DNA of 64,000 nt from positions 62,001 to 126,000 of the forward strand of contig CAVTHW010000014.1 of the NCBI GenBank assembly GCA_963734625.1. The letters run 5' to 3'. This stretch comes from CAVTHW01 sp963734625 (lineage in GTDB: Bacteria; Acidobacteriota; Terriglobia; Bryobacterales; Bryobacteraceae). Under the pieces are notes generated by a model, which was not told the origin of the DNA, searched no databases, and saw only the letters and a program-made list of their open reading frames with translations. The position numbers and the translations under genes were made by a program. Below, piece after piece: positions 35,432 through 44,897 of this stretch (positions within the stretch are counted from its first letter, which is position 1; every line of letters begins with the position of its first letter).

Positions 35432-36601
35432 ATGGGCAAATTGCTAGCTAAAAGTGTATTGACAGCTTCCGCGCTTTTCTTCCTGTTCGCCGCGCCCTCG
35501 TTCGCGCAAGTGGGCGGACTCGAAGGGAAAGTAACCGGCGAGGATGGCAAGCCAGCGGCCGGCGTGGTTATCAAGATCGAACGCAAGGACATCAAGGGCA
35601 ACTGGCAGCTTAAGACCAACAACAAGGGGGAGTGGATGCAGATGGGACTCCCAGCCCCCGCCACGTTTCAAGTATCGGTCGAAGTGAACGGCCAGCTTAA
35701 GGATACCAGCCCCACCGTCCGCACAGCCTCGCGCACGTCGGTCCCCGTCAACTTCGATCTGGCCGAGGCCAAGAGGAAGGCCGATCTCGTGAAAGAGGCG
35801 GTCGCCAGCGGCACCATGGAACTGACTGCGGCCCAGACCAAGGGCATGTCGGCCGAAGACCGGGCTGCTCTCGAAGAAGCTCTCAAGGCGCGGGCGGAGG
35901 CGCTCAAGAAGAACAAGGGGCTGAACGACGCCTTCAGCCAGGGCATGGAGGCCTTGAAAGCGGGCCAGTTCCAGGCCGCCGTGGACGGTCTCACGAAGGC
36001 CTCCGAACTGGACCCGAAGCAGGACGTAGTGTGGGGACAACTGGGCGAGGCATATTCGCAGCTCGGTGCCACCAAGTCCGGAGCCGAGAAGGATGCCGCT
36101 TACGCCAAGGCCGGCGAGAGTTATCTGAAGGCACTGGAGCTTAAGCCGACCGACGCCGCCTACCACAACAACTACGCGCTCGCACTAGCCAGGATGGGAA
36201 AGCTGCCGGAAGCGCAGGCGGAATTGAGCAAAGCCGCTGAACTGGATGCGCCGGGTGCGGCCAAGTATTACTACAACCTGGGAGCGGTGCTGATGAACAC
36301 CGGCCAGACGGACCCGGCCCTGGAGCAGTTCAAGAAGGCCATCAGTGTGGACCCCAAATATGCTCCGGCCCAGTATCAGCTCGCGATGTGCTTAATGGGT
36401 AAGGCGACGATCGGCGCCGACGGCAAGGTCGTTCCACCCGACGGCACGCGCCAGGCGCTCCAGCAATACCTCACCCTGGACCCGAATGGAGCGTACGCCG
36501 GCGACGCCAAAGCTATTCTGGCCACCTTGGACCAGACGATTGAGACGAACTATTCGAATCCGGACGCGCCAAAGAAAAAGGCTCCGGCGAAGAAGAAGTG
36601 A
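35432..36601 (+). CDS. Secreted protein with carboxypeptidase-regulatory-like and TPR domains
   Basis: The 389-residue protein has a signal peptide (LFFLFAAPSFAQVG). Residues about 28-110 form a carboxypeptidase-regulatory/CNA-B-like beta domain (LEGKVTGEDGKPAAGVVIKI). A charged helical linker follows, then TPR repeats (GMEALKAGQFQAAVDGLTKA, AYHNNYALALARMGKLPEA, KYYYNLGAVLMNTGQTDPAL). The Lys-rich tail is KKKAPAKKK. The layout is common among acidobacterial secreted proteins. It may bind proteins or polymers at the envelope. Confidence 0.85.
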   Translation: MGKLLAKSVLTASALFFLFAAPSFAQVGGLEGKVTGEDGKPAAGVVIKIERKDIKGNWQLKTNNKGEWMQMGLPAPATFQVSVEVNGQLKDTSPTVRTASRTSVPVNFDLAEAKRKADLVKEAVASGTMELTAAQTKGMSAEDRAALEEALKARAEALKKNKGLNDAFSQGMEALKAGQFQAAVDGLTKASELDPKQDVVWGQLGEAYSQLGATKSGAEKDAAYAKAGESYLKALELKPTDAAYHNNYALALARMGKLPEAQAELSKAAELDAPGAAKYYYNLGAVLMNTGQTDPALEQFKKAISVDPKYAPAQYQLAMCLMGKATIGADGKVVPPDGTRQALQQYLTLDPNGAYAGDAKAILATLDQTIETNYSNPDAPKKKAPAKKK

Positions 36602-36612
36602 CCGGTTGCGCT

Positions 36613-36637
36613 AGGGGCGTCGCAGCGAGACGCCCCT
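36613..36637 (+). terminator. Strong GC hairpin after the TPR gene
   Basis: A perfect nine-base stem AGGGGCGTC/GACGCCCCT encloses a seven-base loop 11 bases after the stop. There is no T-run. It ends four bases before the next ATG, so it could end transcription weakly or hide the next ribosome site. Confidence 0.5.
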
Positions 36638-36641
36638 GCCC

Positions 36642-36908
36642 ATGATAAGGACAGTACTCTATCTTCTTCTTGCCATCTTCCTGATCACGCTGTTGCGCTA
36701 CGTGATCGGGACGATTGGAAGAGGGTTTGCCGCATTGTTCCAGTCAAGCACCCCCGACTCGCCCAGAGTCGAACCAGCGGGCGAACTCAAGAAAGATCCC
36801 GTTTGCGGCGTGTATGTATCGGCCGCCGCCAGCGTGAAAATGACGGTTCGCGGCGAGGTCGTCCACTTCTGCTCCGCCGCCTGCCGGGACAAGTACAAGA
36901 GCGCATGA
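36642..36908 (+). CDS. Small membrane protein with YHS-like metal-binding tail
   Basis: The 88-residue protein has one N-terminal membrane helix (TVLYLLLAIFLITLLRYVIG), a short linker, and a KKDPVCGVYVSAAAS motif followed by VVHFCSAACRDKYKSA. The Cys pattern is that of YHS/TRASH-type domains that bind metals. Its TGA overlaps the ATG of lpxD (ATGA), so the two are translated together. Its job is not known; the link to lipid A synthesis comes only from position. Confidence 0.8.
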   Translation: MIRTVLYLLLAIFLITLLRYVIGTIGRGFAALFQSSTPDSPRVEPAGELKKDPVCGVYVSAAASVKMTVRGEVVHFCSAACRDKYKSA

Positions 36909-37952
36909 AGCTGATAGAAATCGCCCGCCTGCTCGGGTGCGAGCTTGCACGGCGACGCCGGCATCGAGATCACCGGCGTGGCCGGGATGGAGCACGCCGG
37001 CCCCACGGAGCTCACCTTCCTGGCCAACCCGAAATACGCGCCAGAAGTGAAACACACCAAAGCGGCGGCGATTCTGACGACCAAACCCGTGGCCGGGCTC
37101 CCGATCGCGAGCCTGGTGTCCTCGAATCCGTACCTGGACTTTGCCCGGGCCTTGGAGTTGTTCTACCGCCCCCCGCGCCCCGCACCCGGCGTTCATCACC
37201 TGGCCTGGGTCGCCGCCTCGGCGGTGATCGGGGAGGAAGCATCGATCGGACCGTTCGCCGTCATCGGAGAGAACGTCACGGTCGGACGCCGCGCGGTCAT
37301 CCATCCGCACGTGGTGATTTACGAGGGAGCCCGCATCGGCGACGATTTCCGGGCCCACTCGCATGCGGTGGTGCGCGAACACTGCCGGATCGGCGACAGG
37401 GTCACGTTGCAGAACGGCGTGGTCATTGGCGGAGATGGTTTCGGATTCGCGAGGAAGGCCGACGGGCGGCACTACAAGATCGTGCAATCGGGCGTCACGG
37501 TGATTGAGGATGACGTCGAGATCCAGACTCTGACATCGGTGGACCGGGCGACGGTCGGGGAGACACGGGTGAAGCGCGGCGCCAAGATCGACAGCCTGGT
37601 GCAGGTGGGGCACGCCTCGGTGGTGGGTGAGGACAATATCATTTGCGCGCAGGCCGGGCTGGCCGGCAGCTCGATTCTGGAAAAGAACGTCCTGCTGGCT
37701 GGTCAGGCCGGCGTTTCGGGACACCTGACAATCCACGACAACGCGGTGGTCTACGCGCAAAGCGGCGTGGGAGGCGACGTAGGCGCGGGAGAGATCATCT
37801 CCGGCTCGCCCGCCTTCGACGCAGCCGAGTGGCGGCGCGCCATCACCGCGTTTCAAAAGCTGCCGGAGTTGCTGAAGACAACCAGAGAATTGAAGCGGCG
37901 AGTGGCCGAATTGGAGAAGACGATTTCCCCCCAGGCTGGACCTAATGAGTGA
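36905..37952 (+). CDS. lpxD: UDP-3-O-acylglucosamine N-acyltransferase, one apparent frameshift
   Basis: ATG 36905 starts MKLIEIARLLGCEL. One extra T at 36945-36946 (GAGCTTGCAC) then shifts the frame. Without it, the protein reads GCELHGDAGIEITGVAGMEH and continues. The N-terminal domain has TELTFLANPKY. The left-handed beta-helix hexapeptides (AVIGEEASIGPFAVIGENV, AVIHPHVVIYEGARIG) and QVGHASVVGEDNIICAQ with the catalytic His follow. Total length is 1048 bases, 3x349+1. The enzyme adds the N-linked acyl chain in lipid A synthesis, so the organism should have LPS. No other lpx gene is in the window. Confidence 0.9.
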
Positions 37953-38742
37953 TCGAACGTTCCCCCACAACCGGCGGCCCATGGCGTATAAGAACGAGGC
38001 ATTCCTGGATTCGGCCGACGCCCGCCCGCTGCGCATACTCTCCGAGTACCTGGAGCCTCTCTCCCACTTCCGGAAGCAGAAGATTCGGGACACGGTGGTG
38101 TTCTTTGGCTCGGCGCGGATCAACGAGGATAGCCAGCTCGGGCGATACTACAGCGAAGCCCGCACCCTGGCGCGCATGGTGACGGAATGGTCCAACAGCC
38201 TGGCCAATTCCACGCGGCGCTTCGTGGTTTGCTCGGGCGGCGGCCCCGGAATCATGGAGGCGGCCAACCGCGGAGCGCAGGACGCCAACGGCAAGAACAT
38301 CGGGCTGAACATCGGTCTTCCCTACGAGCAGTGGCCCAACCCGTATGTGACCCCGGAACTTTCCTTCGAGTTTCACTACTTCTTCATGCGCAAGTTCTGG
38401 TTCGCCTACATGGCTAAGGCGCTGGTTGTCTTTCCCGGCGGGTTCGGCACGCTCGACGAGCTCACCGAGTTGCTCACTTTGGCGCAGACCGAGAAGCTGG
38501 CCAAGAAGATCGTCATTGTCTTGTACGGTTCGAGCTACTGGAAAGAGGTTCTGAACTTCGAGGCGCTGGTCCGCCACGGCATGATCTCGGAAGAGGACCT
38601 GCAACTGTTCCAGTTCGCGGACGATCCGGAGACGGCCATGCAGGTACTGAAAGACGGCCTCACCAAGTACTACCTGCAACCGGAGTTGGAACTGGGTGAA
38701 GCCGAGAGCGAGGCGCCCGCGATCGCCAAGTCCCGGGTCTAA
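37945..38742 (+). CDS. LOG-family (TIGR00730-type) Rossmann protein
   Basis: The 265-residue protein has TVVFFGSARI, FVVCSGGGPGIMEAANRGA and VVFPGGFGTLDELTELL, the PGGxGTxxE motif of LOG proteins. Members remove the ribose phosphate from nucleotide 5'-monophosphates, as in cytokinin activation, or act as nucleosidases. It overlaps lpxD by eight bases. Its final TAA lies within a TCTAAATGGGG repeat that leads into the REP transposase region. Confidence 0.9.
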   Translation: MSDRTFPHNRRPMAYKNEAFLDSADARPLRILSEYLEPLSHFRKQKIRDTVVFFGSARINEDSQLGRYYSEARTLARMVTEWSNSLANSTRRFVVCSGGGPGIMEAANRGAQDANGKNIGLNIGLPYEQWPNPYVTPELSFEFHYFFMRKFWFAYMAKALVVFPGGFGTLDELTELLTLAQTEKLAKKIVIVLYGSSYWKEVLNFEALVRHGMISEEDLQLFQFADDPETAMQVLKDGLTKYYLQPELELGEAESEAPAIAKSRV

Positions 38743-38775
38743 ATGGGGTCTAAATGGGGACAGTACCAAATTACC
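38735..38775. repeat. GGGGACAGT-type terminal repeat, left side
   Basis: TCTAAATGGGG occurs twice in tandem and runs into GGGGACAGTACCAAATTACC. The GGGGACAGT core is inverted relative to ACTGTCCCC on the far side of the transposase remnant. Confidence 0.62.
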
Positions 38776-38779
38776 CCAT

Positions 38780-39305
38780 TACGGAGAACGCACCCTTCGG
38801 CAGTTTCGGCGGACGACCAGGTGGGCGGGGGCGCGTATCCCGGCCGAGCGCCCGGCTTATGTGGTCCACGGACTCCTCGCCGCCCGTTGGGCATCCGCGC
38901 CGAGTGGCTTCCCGAATCCGTTCTTCGATGGCGGCGTCTTGCGGGCCGATGCCCAAGACCTCCCGGCAGTAGGCCGCCGCGGACCGGATTCCTCTCCACG
39001 CAGGCTAGCGCTTCCCAGGCGTGTCGCGCATCCAACGCGTAGCGCTAGCACCGCGACTGCCAGAAACGCCCGCACCCGCGAAGCGCCAGGCTCGGTTCCC
39101 GCTCCGGGACCACCACAAAGTGAACATGATTACTCATCAGACAGTAGACCTACACCCGCAGACTGTATCGCGCGGCGTAATCGAAGAACGCGTCCAGGTA
39201 CACCTCGCGATCTTTGTCGGTGAAGAAGACCGTCTGCTTGCCGTCCCCACGTTGGGTAACGTGATGCGGCGTATCCACGGCGACTGCTCTCGGCGATCTA
39301 GCCAT
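38780..39305 (-). pseudogene. REP-associated tyrosine (Y1/HUH) transposase, decayed
   Basis: From ATG 39305 it reads HHVTQRGDGKQTVFFTDKDR, then a TAG at 39150-39152, then in the same frame VYCLMSNHVHFVVVPEREPS, which is the HUH motif of Y1 transposases. After a deletion and frame change, ALDARHAWEALACVERNPVR and REVLGIGPQDAAIEERIREA appear, the conserved C-terminal part. RAYT enzymes act on REP repeats. Nonsense and frame changes mean that this copy is dead. Its ends are flanked by inverted GGGGACAGT repeats. Confidence 0.78.
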
Positions 39306-39344
39306 ACAGGGGAATAGTCCCCGTGTGCCCACAAGTCTCCCGAG

Positions 39345-39418
39345 AAAACTGCACAATTGGTTACTGTCCCCGGTTAACGGGAAACTGTACAATTGGTTAC
39401 TGTCCCCGGTTACCGGTT
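39345..39418. repeat. GGGGACAGT-type repeat, right side, two tandem copies
   Basis: AATTGGTTACTGTCCCCGGT occurs at 39354 and again at 39391, 37 bases apart. The linker contains GGGAAACTG. Together with the left copy they flank the transposase remnant as inverted ends. Confidence 0.75.
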
Positions 39419-39419
39419 A

Positions 39420-41375
39420 ATGAGCGGGCTTGATCATCTCCGATTCCTGTACAGCAAGACCCGCCGGGTGGAGCGGGTCTTTCTGGTTCTGCTGGTGGTG
39501 TACCTCCTGCTGAGGTGGAGGGCACCGGGCGCCACATTCACCTTCTGGGTTGGATTAGGCGCTGGTGCTGACCGGCTTTATGGCCGGCATTCGCTGGGCG
39601 CGAAAGGGGATACGGGCGGCCGTATGGAGACTGCGCAACCGGCTGGTGGTGGCCTACCTCCTTATCGCGGTGGTTCCGATCGCTCTGATCCTGCTGCTGG
39701 CGACCTTCGGCTCCTCGCTGCTGACCGCACAGATCGCGCTCTACCTGGTCAGCGCCCAATTGGAGCGGCGGGCCGACGGTCTGATGGGTGCGGCACGGGC
39801 GTTAGTGGCCACCCCGCCGGACACGAGGGAAAACCCCGCGCGCCGGCTGGCGTCCTTCTATCAGGACCGCTATCCGGGGTTGGAGTTGTTCGTTCGCAAC
39901 GGGCGCGAATGGCGCTTTCCCGAAGACGCCTCCATTACGGCTCCGCCCCCCGGCCATGCCGAGACCGCGGGGGTGCTCCGAAAGGCCGGTCAGTCCTATC
40001 TCTGGGCTAATGCGCGGAGGGGTTCGGCCGTGGCCGTGGTGATGGCGCCTCTCACCCGCGAGGTGCTCAGCGGGCTCGTGCCGAACCTGGGAGACGTCAG
40101 TCTCGTCAGAATGACGCCGGCGGCCAGCGGAGGCGCGCAGACTCAGAATCGCGTGGCGTCGACCCCGGCGCCAGCCCAAGTCCCCCAGATTCCGCCGGCC
40201 GCAAACTGGCTGGACGCCGAGGTGGCCTGGTGGAACATAATCCCAGCACCCCTCTGGGAAGAGCCCGGCGCGACCGAGGACTGTCTCCTGGTAGTCACCA
40301 CTCGCCCTTCAGCCCTCCTCGGCACTCTCTTCGGTCGCTCAGGTGGATTGGACCCAAGGCAACCAAGCGTGGGCGTTCCTGGTGACGGCGGGGCTTTTCC
40401 TGCTGGTCGAGTTGGTCGCCCTGAGGATTGGGATTTCGCTGACGCGCACCATCACTGGAGCCGTGCATGAACTCCACGAAGGGACCCAGCGGGTGACGCA
40501 GGGCAACTTCTCGCAACCGCATTCCGGTGCGGGGGAACGATCAACTGGCGGACCTGGGCGTGTCGTTCAACCGCATGACCGAGAACCTGGAGCGACTGCT
40601 GAGAGTCGAGAAGGAAAAGGAGCGCTTGCAGTCGGAAATTGAGATCGCCAGCGAGGTCCAGAACCAGTTGTATCCGAAGAGCGTGCCCTCGATGCCGCGC
40701 CTGGAACTGAAGGCCTACTGCAGCCCGGCGCGCATGGTCTCGGGCGACTACTACGATTACCTGTCCCTGACCGGGGCCAAGGTGGCGCTGGCCATCGGCG
40801 ACGTGTCCGGCAAGGGGATCTCGGCGGCGCTGTTGATGGCCACGGTGCAGTCGTGCCTGAGGACCCAGATCCGCGCCTGCCTGGAGAGCGCCGCGCCGGG
40901 GGAATGCGCTATCGAAACCGCCCGGCTGGTCACGCAACTGAACCAGCAGCTCTTCGATTACACGCCGGTCGAAAAATTCGCCACGTTCTACTTCGCCGTC
41001 TATGACGACGATACGGGCCTGCTGAGCTACACCAATGCGGGCCATCCGCCTCCGATCCTGGTGCGGGACGGAAGGGTCATTCGCCTGGAAACCAACGGCA
41101 TGGTGGTCGGAGCCTTCTCCTTCGCCGATTACGAAGAAAGCCAGATCAGCCTGCAGCCGGGCGACCTGCTGGTTTGTTTCACGGACGGCATCACGGAGCC
41201 GGAGAACGAATACGGGGAGATGTTCGGAGAGGACCGCTTGGCCGATTTGATCGTGAAACACTCTCGGAGCCGGCCCCAGGAAGTCGTCGAGACGGTTTTC
41301 GCCGCGGTACGGCAGTGGAGTTCCACACCCGAGGCGCAGGACGACATGACTATGCTCGTCGCACGGAGGCTCTAG
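39420..41375 (+). CDS. SpoIIE-type (PPM) serine phosphatase with HAMP domain, three apparent frameshifts
   Basis: Three single extra bases, near 39558, 40340-40347 and 40515, split one gene. Repaired, it is about 650 residues (1956 bases, a multiple of three after three removals). It has membrane helices at about 20-37 (VFLVLLVVYLLLRW), 77-98 (VVAYLLIAVVPIALILLLAT) and 305-330, and an extracytoplasmic sensor of about 200 residues. A HAMP domain and coiled coil follow (NFSHRIPVRGNDQLADLG, EKEKERLQSEIEIASEV). The phosphatase has the metal-site motifs VSGDYYDY, AIGDVSGKGISAALLM and FTDGITEPENEYGE. It probably dephosphorylates an anti-anti-sigma-type protein. The extra A at 40515 restores FSHRIPV exactly. 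Confidence 0.85.
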
Positions 41376-41382
41376 GACCGCA

Positions 41383-42393
41383 ATGCGACCGTTCCTACGA
41401 CAACTCGCCTGGATGGGGCTGGCCATCGCGTCCACGCTGCTGGTGGGCAGCGTGGGATTCATCGTAATTGAGCACTATCCACCCTTCGACGCCTTCTACA
41501 TGACGCTGATCACGATCGCCACGGTGGGCTACAGTGAGATCCACCCTCTGAGCATGGCCGGGCGGGTGTTCAATTCCGTACTCATCTTCTTCGGTGTAAG
41601 CCTGCTGTTCCTGGCCATCGGCTTGATCGCGCAGGCGGTCATCAAGCTCGAGTTGGGGGAGTACTTCGGAAAGCGGCGGACCAAACGCATGATCGACAAA
41701 CTGGAAAATCACTACGTTGTCTGCGGCTATGGCCGCGTGGGCAAGGGCGCCGCCTGGGAACTGCAACAGGCGGGCGCGCCTTTGATAGTTGTGGACCGCG
41801 ATCCGGAGAAGGTGGAATCGGCCATCCGGACTGGCATGCTGGCCGTGGCCGCGGACTCCACGCTGGACCAGACCCTGCTCGACATCGGCATCTCTCGCGC
41901 GCGCGGGCTGATTGCCGCGCTGGCCACCGACGCCGACAACCTTTTCCTGATCCTCTCGGCCAAGACGCTGAACCCGAAGCTGAACGTCGCCGCGCGCGCC
42001 GCCGAGCAGGAGGCCGAGGCCAAGCTGCGGCGGGCGGGAGCGGACACGGTGTTCGCGCCCTACACCGACGCCGGGCACCGGCTGGCTCAGTCGCTCATCC
42101 GGCCGCACGTGTCCCAGTTCCTCGATTTCACGACGAAGAGCATGGGGCTCGACGTGATCATCGAACAAATCCGCGTGGCCGAAGGCGGCGAGTTCGCCTC
42201 TACGTCGCTCAAGCAGATGCAGATTCGCCGGGACACCGGCGTGATCGTGCTGGCCATCCGCCGGGCCAGCGGGGAAATGGTATTCAACCCGCCGGCGGAC
42301 GCGGTAATCCAAGGCGGCGATCACCTGGTGGTCATGGGTGAACAAGAGGATCTGCGCAAACTCGAGGAACGGGTGACGGAGGCACGCCCATGA
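41383..42393 (+). CDS. Potassium channel with RCK (TrkA-N/TrkA-C) domains
   Basis: The 336-residue protein has two membrane helices around a pore with selectivity filter TIATVGYSE. The filter ends GYS rather than the commoner GYG. A cytoplasmic NAD-binding TrkA-N domain follows (VVCGYGRVGKGAAWELQ) with acidic VVDRDPEKV. A TrkA-C domain closes it (IRRDTGVIVLAIRR). It should conduct K+ (possibly less selectively) under ligand control. It begins eight bases after the phosphatase, and its TGA overlaps the next ATG. Confidence 0.9.
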   Translation: MRPFLRQLAWMGLAIASTLLVGSVGFIVIEHYPPFDAFYMTLITIATVGYSEIHPLSMAGRVFNSVLIFFGVSLLFLAIGLIAQAVIKLELGEYFGKRRTKRMIDKLENHYVVCGYGRVGKGAAWELQQAGAPLIVVDRDPEKVESAIRTGMLAVAADSTLDQTLLDIGISRARGLIAALATDADNLFLILSAKTLNPKLNVAARAAEQEAEAKLRRAGADTVFAPYTDAGHRLAQSLIRPHVSQFLDFTTKSMGLDVIIEQIRVAEGGEFASTSLKQMQIRRDTGVIVLAIRRASGEMVFNPPADAVIQGGDHLVVMGEQEDLRKLEERVTEARP

Positions 42394-43940
42394 AAGTACT
42401 AACGTCGTCCCAAATGCGGGAAGTCGACCGGCGCACAATGGCCCTGGGAATCCCGGGGCTGATCCTGATGGAGAACGCCGGCTGCCGGGTGGCCGAGTTT
42501 CTGGCGGAGCGTTTCGCGCCGCTCAGCGACCAGCACGTCCTGATCCTCTGCGGCAAGGGCAACAACGGCGGCGACGGGCTGGCGGCGGCGCGCCAGCTCT
42601 TCACCCATTTGCAGCCGCGCGCGCTCGATGTGGTGCTGGCGGCAGACCCGGCCGAACTGCGCGGAGATGCCGCCGAGAATTATCGCATGCTCGAAGCCGC
42701 GGGCTGCCAGGTGGAGCGTGAGATTACGGCCGAGATGCGGGGCGCGACCATCGTTGTCGACGCGCTGCTGGGAACGGGGCTCAAAGGCCCGGCCACGGGA
42801 GACATGCTGCGGCTGATCCGCGAGATCAATGCCGGCTTCCCGCGCGCGAAGATAGTGGCTCTGGACATTCCTTCGGGCCTGGGAAGCGAGAGCGGAGCCG
42901 TTGGCGGCGAAACCGTGCTGGCGGATTACACCGTCACCTTCACCGCGCCTAAGGTGGGGCAGGTTCTGCCGCCGGGCTGCGACCGGGTGGGCGAATTGCA
43001 CGTCTGTCCCATCGGCAGCCGCCCCAGCCTTTACGAGGAAGATGATTCGATCTTCCTGTCGCTGATCGAGCCCGGCATGTTTCGCCGCCTGCTCCAGCCA
43101 CGCCCGCGCGGAGCGAATAAGGGCGACTTCGGACACGTGCTGGTGATCGGCGGCTCCCGCGGCAAGACCGGTGCGGCGGCCATGGCTGGTATGGCCGCTC
43201 TGCGCTCGGGCGCTGGATTGGTGACGGTCGCCTCGCCGGGGTCGGCATTGCCGGTGATCGCCGCGCACGCTCCGGAACTGATGACCGAACCTCTGCCGGA
43301 AACCGGGAGTGGCGCGATGTCGCTCGAGGCGTTCGATCACGCCTCGCTTTCGGATCTAACCGGGACCAGGGACGTGGTGGCCTTAGGGCCGGGATTGGGC
43401 ACGCATCCGGAGACCGTCGCGGCGGTCCGGCGGATAGTGGAGGATGTTCCCCAGTTCCTGGTGGTTGATGCGGACGGACTGAACGCGCTGGCAGGCACGC
43501 CGCTCAAGGGCCAGAACCTGATCCTGACACCGCACCCCGGCGAGATGGCCCGCCTGACGGGCAAGCGAACCGCGGAGGTGCAGTCGGACAGGTTGGGATG
43601 CGCGCGCGGTTTCGCCGCGGAGCACGGAGTTACGGTGGTGCTGAAGGGCCGGCGCACGCTGGTGGCCTTCGCCGACGGGCGGGTTTGGATCAATCCCACG
43701 GGCTCGCCGGCCATGGCGAAGGGAGGAAGCGGAGACATTCTCACCGGCATGATCGCGGGGCTCCTGGCGCAGGCACCTCAGGAGGCGGAGGCCGCTATTG
43801 CGGCGGCAGTCTATCTTCACGGGCGGGCCGGCGAGATTGGCGCGAAGGCGTTGGGCGAGAGAGCGCTCATCGCCACCGACCTGCTCGAGTTCCTGCCGGA
43901 GGCCATGGATGAGTGTGCAGGTGTTCCGGACCGGCTCTGA
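42390..43940 (+). CDS. nnr: Bifunctional NAD(P)H-hydrate epimerase/dehydratase
   Basis: The 516-residue protein has an N-terminal epimerase domain (MREVDRRTMALGIPG, LCGKGNNGGDGLAAARQL, VDALLGTGL) and a C-terminal ADP-dependent dehydratase domain (GANKGDFGHVLVIGGS, TPHPGEMARLTG, NPTGSPAMAKGGSGDIL). The enzyme repairs hydrated NADH and NADPH. ATG overlaps the channel stop (ATGA). The tsaE gene overlaps its end, as in many bacteria. Confidence 0.95.
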   Translation: MKVLTSSQMREVDRRTMALGIPGLILMENAGCRVAEFLAERFAPLSDQHVLILCGKGNNGGDGLAAARQLFTHLQPRALDVVLAADPAELRGDAAENYRMLEAAGCQVEREITAEMRGATIVVDALLGTGLKGPATGDMLRLIREINAGFPRAKIVALDIPSGLGSESGAVGGETVLADYTVTFTAPKVGQVLPPGCDRVGELHVCPIGSRPSLYEEDDSIFLSLIEPGMFRRLLQPRPRGANKGDFGHVLVIGGSRGKTGAAAMAGMAALRSGAGLVTVASPGSALPVIAAHAPELMTEPLPETGSGAMSLEAFDHASLSDLTGTRDVVALGPGLGTHPETVAAVRRIVEDVPQFLVVDADGLNALAGTPLKGQNLILTPHPGEMARLTGKRTAEVQSDRLGCARGFAAEHGVTVVLKGRRTLVAFADGRVWINPTGSPAMAKGGSGDILTGMIAGLLAQAPQEAEAAIAAAVYLHGRAGEIGAKALGERALIATDLLEFLPEAMDECAGVPDRL

Positions 43941-44346
43941 AGAAGAGACCATCGCGCTGGGGGAGAAGATTGGGCGCGGTCTGGCCCTCCCCGCCGTGGT
44001 CCTATTGATCGGCGAACTGGGCGCGGGCAAGACCACCATCGCCAAAGGCATCGTCAAAGGGCTGGGGGCCGGCGAGCCGGACGACGTTTCCAGCCCGACC
44101 TACACGTTGATTCACGAATTCGGAGACAAACCGAAGGTGTATCACCTCGACCTGTACCGCATCGAACACGCCGGGCAGGTGCTGGCGCTGGGGATCGACG
44201 ACCTGCTCGACCAGGACGCGGTGCTGCTGGTCGAGTGGGGAGAGAGGTTCCCGGAGTTGTGGCCGGCCGGCAGCGTCGAAGTCGAGTTGAAGTGGGCGGG
44301 CGAGACGGCGCGAGAGATCACCTGCCGGGTGATAGAAGCGATCTAG
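43909..44346 (+). CDS. tsaE: tRNA threonylcarbamoyladenosine biosynthesis ATPase TsaE
   Basis: The 145-residue protein starts at ATG 43909, overlapping nnr by 32 bases. It has Walker A GELGAGKTTIAKGIVKGLG, SSPTYTLIHEF and HLDLYRIE, then LVEWGERFP. TsaE is the ATPase of the TsaB-TsaD-TsaE complex that makes t6A at tRNA position 37. The nnr-tsaE order is a common bacterial pairing, which supports both calls. Confidence 0.95.
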   Translation: MSVQVFRTGSEEETIALGEKIGRGLALPAVVLLIGELGAGKTTIAKGIVKGLGAGEPDDVSSPTYTLIHEFGDKPKVYHLDLYRIEHAGQVLALGIDDLLDQDAVLLVEWGERFPELWPAGSVEVELKWAGETAREITCRVIEAI

Positions 44347-44372
44347 CGGCAATCAGTAGTAAAGTCGGAGTA

Positions 44373-44864
44373 ATGGATGCGATTACCGTATTGAAGACGC
44401 GACGCGCGGTGCGCGCTTACACCGGCGAGCCGGTGGCCCGAGAGATTCTGGAGGACATTGTGGACTGCGGCCGCCTGGCCGCTAGCGCCATCAATATTCA
44501 GCCCTGGGAGTTTGTCGTCATCACGGACCGGGCCATGCTCGCCCGGGTGGCCGCGATTGCGGATCATGGCAAGTTCATTGCGCAAGCATCGGCCTGCATC
44601 CTGGTGCTGTGCCGCGACACCAAATACTACCTGGAGGACGGCAGCGCCGCCACCCAGAATTTACTTCTAGCCGCCCGCGCTCACGGTTTGGGGTCGTGCT
44701 GGGTGGCTGGCGACAAGAAACCCTACGCCGAGACTATCCGCGAACTGGCGGGCGCCCCCGCCGGCTTGCGTTTGGTAAGCTTGGTTGGGCTGGGGCGTAC
44801 AACCGAAAATCCCGCGCCCGAGAAGCGTCCGCTAGCGGATGTCCTGCACTGGGAAATATATTGA
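44373..44864 (+). CDS. Nitroreductase-family protein
   Basis: The 163-residue protein has the FMN-binding N-terminus LKTRRAVRAYTGEPV, SAINIQPWEFVVITD, and GSAATQNLLLAARAHGLGSC. It ends EKRPLADVLHWEIY. Such enzymes use FMN and NAD(P)H to reduce nitro compounds, quinones or act in dehalogenation-like reactions. It sits 26 bases after tsaE and 33 before mdh. The substrate is not known; it is slightly short for the family. Confidence 0.9.
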   Translation: MDAITVLKTRRAVRAYTGEPVAREILEDIVDCGRLAASAINIQPWEFVVITDRAMLARVAAIADHGKFIAQASACILVLCRDTKYYLEDGSAATQNLLLAARAHGLGSCWVAGDKKPYAETIRELAGAPAGLRLVSLVGLGRTTENPAPEKRPLADVLHWEIY

Positions 44865-44897
44865 AGGCTGGTTGACAAACCATCATAGGAGAGGGCA

